In this document: piece after piece, positions 7,610 through 8,444 of the stretch | How positions within the stretch are numbered: position 1 is the first letter of the stretch | Layout: each line of letters starts with the position of its first letter | Assembly: GCA_937899145.1 (NCBI GenBank) | Contig: CALBPW010000026.1 | Location: forward strand, 1 to 8,444 | DNA length: 8,444 nucleotides | DNA from: an uncultured Bacteroidota bacterium | GTDB taxonomy: Bacteria; Bacteroidota; Bacteroidia; Bacteroidales; SZUA-534 | Reading direction: 5' to 3' | The notes under the pieces: model-generated | The model's input: the letters and a program-made list of their open reading frames with translations, nothing else | The model's database searches: none | Told to the model about the DNA's origin: nothing | Translations under genes and position numbers: made by a program

Positions 7610-8444
7610 ATGAATGTCTTAATCATCGGCTCGGGAGGCCGCGAACACGCCATTGCGTGGAAAATTGCGCAAAGCAATCGTGTAAAACAACTTTACATTG
7701 CACCGGGCAATGCCGGAACTGCTAATGCTGGCATTAACATTCCTATAAAAGTCACTGATTTTGAAGCGATTAAAGAGTTTGTGAAGTTTAACAAAGTAAA
7801 CCTTGTTGTTGTTGGTCCTGAAGAACCGCTTGTGCGCGGCATTGCCGATTTTTTAGCTGCCGACAACGACACAAAAAATGTTGGTGTGGTTGGAGCGTCG
7901 GCTGAGGGGGCAAAACTTGAAGGCAGTAAGGAGTTTGCAAAGCAATTTATGCTCAAATACAACATTCCGACAGCCGCTTACCGCAGTTTTACAAAAGAAA
8001 GCATCGACGAAGGGAAACAATTCCTCGAAACTCTGAAAGCTCCGTATGTACTTAAAGCTGATGGACTTGCAGCGGGTAAAGGAGTGTTGATAATCAACAA
8101 TTTGCAACAGGCGAAAAATAGCCTTGAGGAGATGCTCAACGGGCAGTTTGGCGAGGCGTCGGCAAAAGTGGTTATTGAGGAATTTTTGTCGGGTATTGAG
8201 TGCTCGTTCTTTGTGCTTACCGATGGCCGCGATTATGTTTTGCTGCCCGAAGCCAAAGATTATAAACGCATTGGCGAACACGACACAGGCCTAAACACAG
8301 GCGGTATGGGAGCCGTCTCGCCGGTTCCATTCTGCACTCCAGAGTTTAAAGAGAAGGTTGTCAAACGCATTATCGAACCTACAATAATGGGTTTGCAGGC
8401 CGAAAATATCAACTACCGCGGATTCATCTTCTTCGGGCTAATGA
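7610..8444 (+). CDS. purD: Phosphoribosylamine-glycine ligase (GAR synthetase), 3' end missing
   Basis: The first 278 residues of PurD, an ATP-grasp enzyme that joins glycine to 5-phosphoribosylamine in the second step of purine synthesis, in the cytoplasm. The usual length is about 420-430 residues, so roughly the last third lies beyond the right edge. Visible signatures are the N-terminal GSGGREHA loop (7-14), VVGPEEPLVRGIAD (67-80), LEGSKEFAK (103-111), YVLKADGLAAGKGV (146-159, ATP-grasp nucleotide loop), VIEEFLSGIECS (188-199), LPEAKDYKR (212-220) and DTGLNTGGMGAVSP (225-238). The frame is open to the edge with no disruption. The ATG at 7610 is two bases after the kdsB stop codon, so translation is probably coupled or at least cotranscribed. 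The link between the two genes looks organisational rather than metabolic. Confidence 0.96.
   Translation, partial: MNVLIIGSGGREHAIAWKIAQSNRVKQLYIAPGNAGTANAGINIPIKVTDFEAIKEFVKFNKVNLVVVGPEEPLVRGIADFLAADNDTKNVGVVGASAEGAKLEGSKEFAKQFMLKYNIPTAAYRSFTKESIDEGKQFLETLKAPYVLKADGLAAGKGVLIINNLQQAKNSLEEMLNGQFGEASAKVVIEEFLSGIECSFFVLTDGRDYVLLPEAKDYKRIGEHDTGLNTGGMGAVSPVPFCTPEFKEKVVKRIIEPTIMGLQAENINYRGFIFFGLM

Noticed and set aside
7853..8281. 142-codon minus-strand open frame inside purD
   Set aside because: Antisense to clear PurD motifs; no recognisable family.

Overview
The window looks like chromosomal DNA of a member of the phylum Bacteroidota (Bacteroidetes), probably Bacteroidales-like. Three things point there. 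It holds a complete hybrid two-component system (HTCS) protein, an architecture characteristic of this phylum. Promoter-like sites fit the Bacteroidetes consensus (TTTG, about 20 bases, TAnnTTTG) rather than the sigma-70 form. Start codons are preceded by A-rich leaders without clear Shine-Dalgarno sequences. No mobile element, tRNA, rRNA or CRISPR array is visible.

Left part, minus strand (1-2282): a probable two-gene operon. The first gene encodes a 563-residue membrane-anchored C45/AAT-type N-terminal-nucleophile acyltransferase or hydrolase. It is followed, after 45 bases, by the first 181 codons of a PaaK/LuxE-like adenylate-forming enzyme that runs off the left edge.

Middle (2283-6695): a 303-base divergent control region, then a 1369-residue HTCS sensor/regulator on the plus strand. 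It carries a signal peptide, fourteen propeller-blade repeats, a Y_Y_Y domain, one membrane segment, a histidine kinase, a receiver and an AraC-type DNA-binding domain. No SusC/SusD pair or glycoside hydrolase lies next to it in this window. The divergent acyltransferase/ligase operon is therefore a candidate target, though this is inference only.

Right part, plus strand (6696-8444): a 159-base spacer with a strong promoter match, then kdsB (CMP-Kdo synthetase, lipopolysaccharide core) and, two bases later, the first 278 codons of purD (GAR synthetase, purine synthesis), cut by the right edge. This is ordinary housekeeping in a compact operon.

Nothing here can be called a new system outright. 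The most interesting part is the anchored C45 enzyme plus adenylating enzyme, read divergently from an HTCS regulator with no visible polysaccharide utilisation locus.
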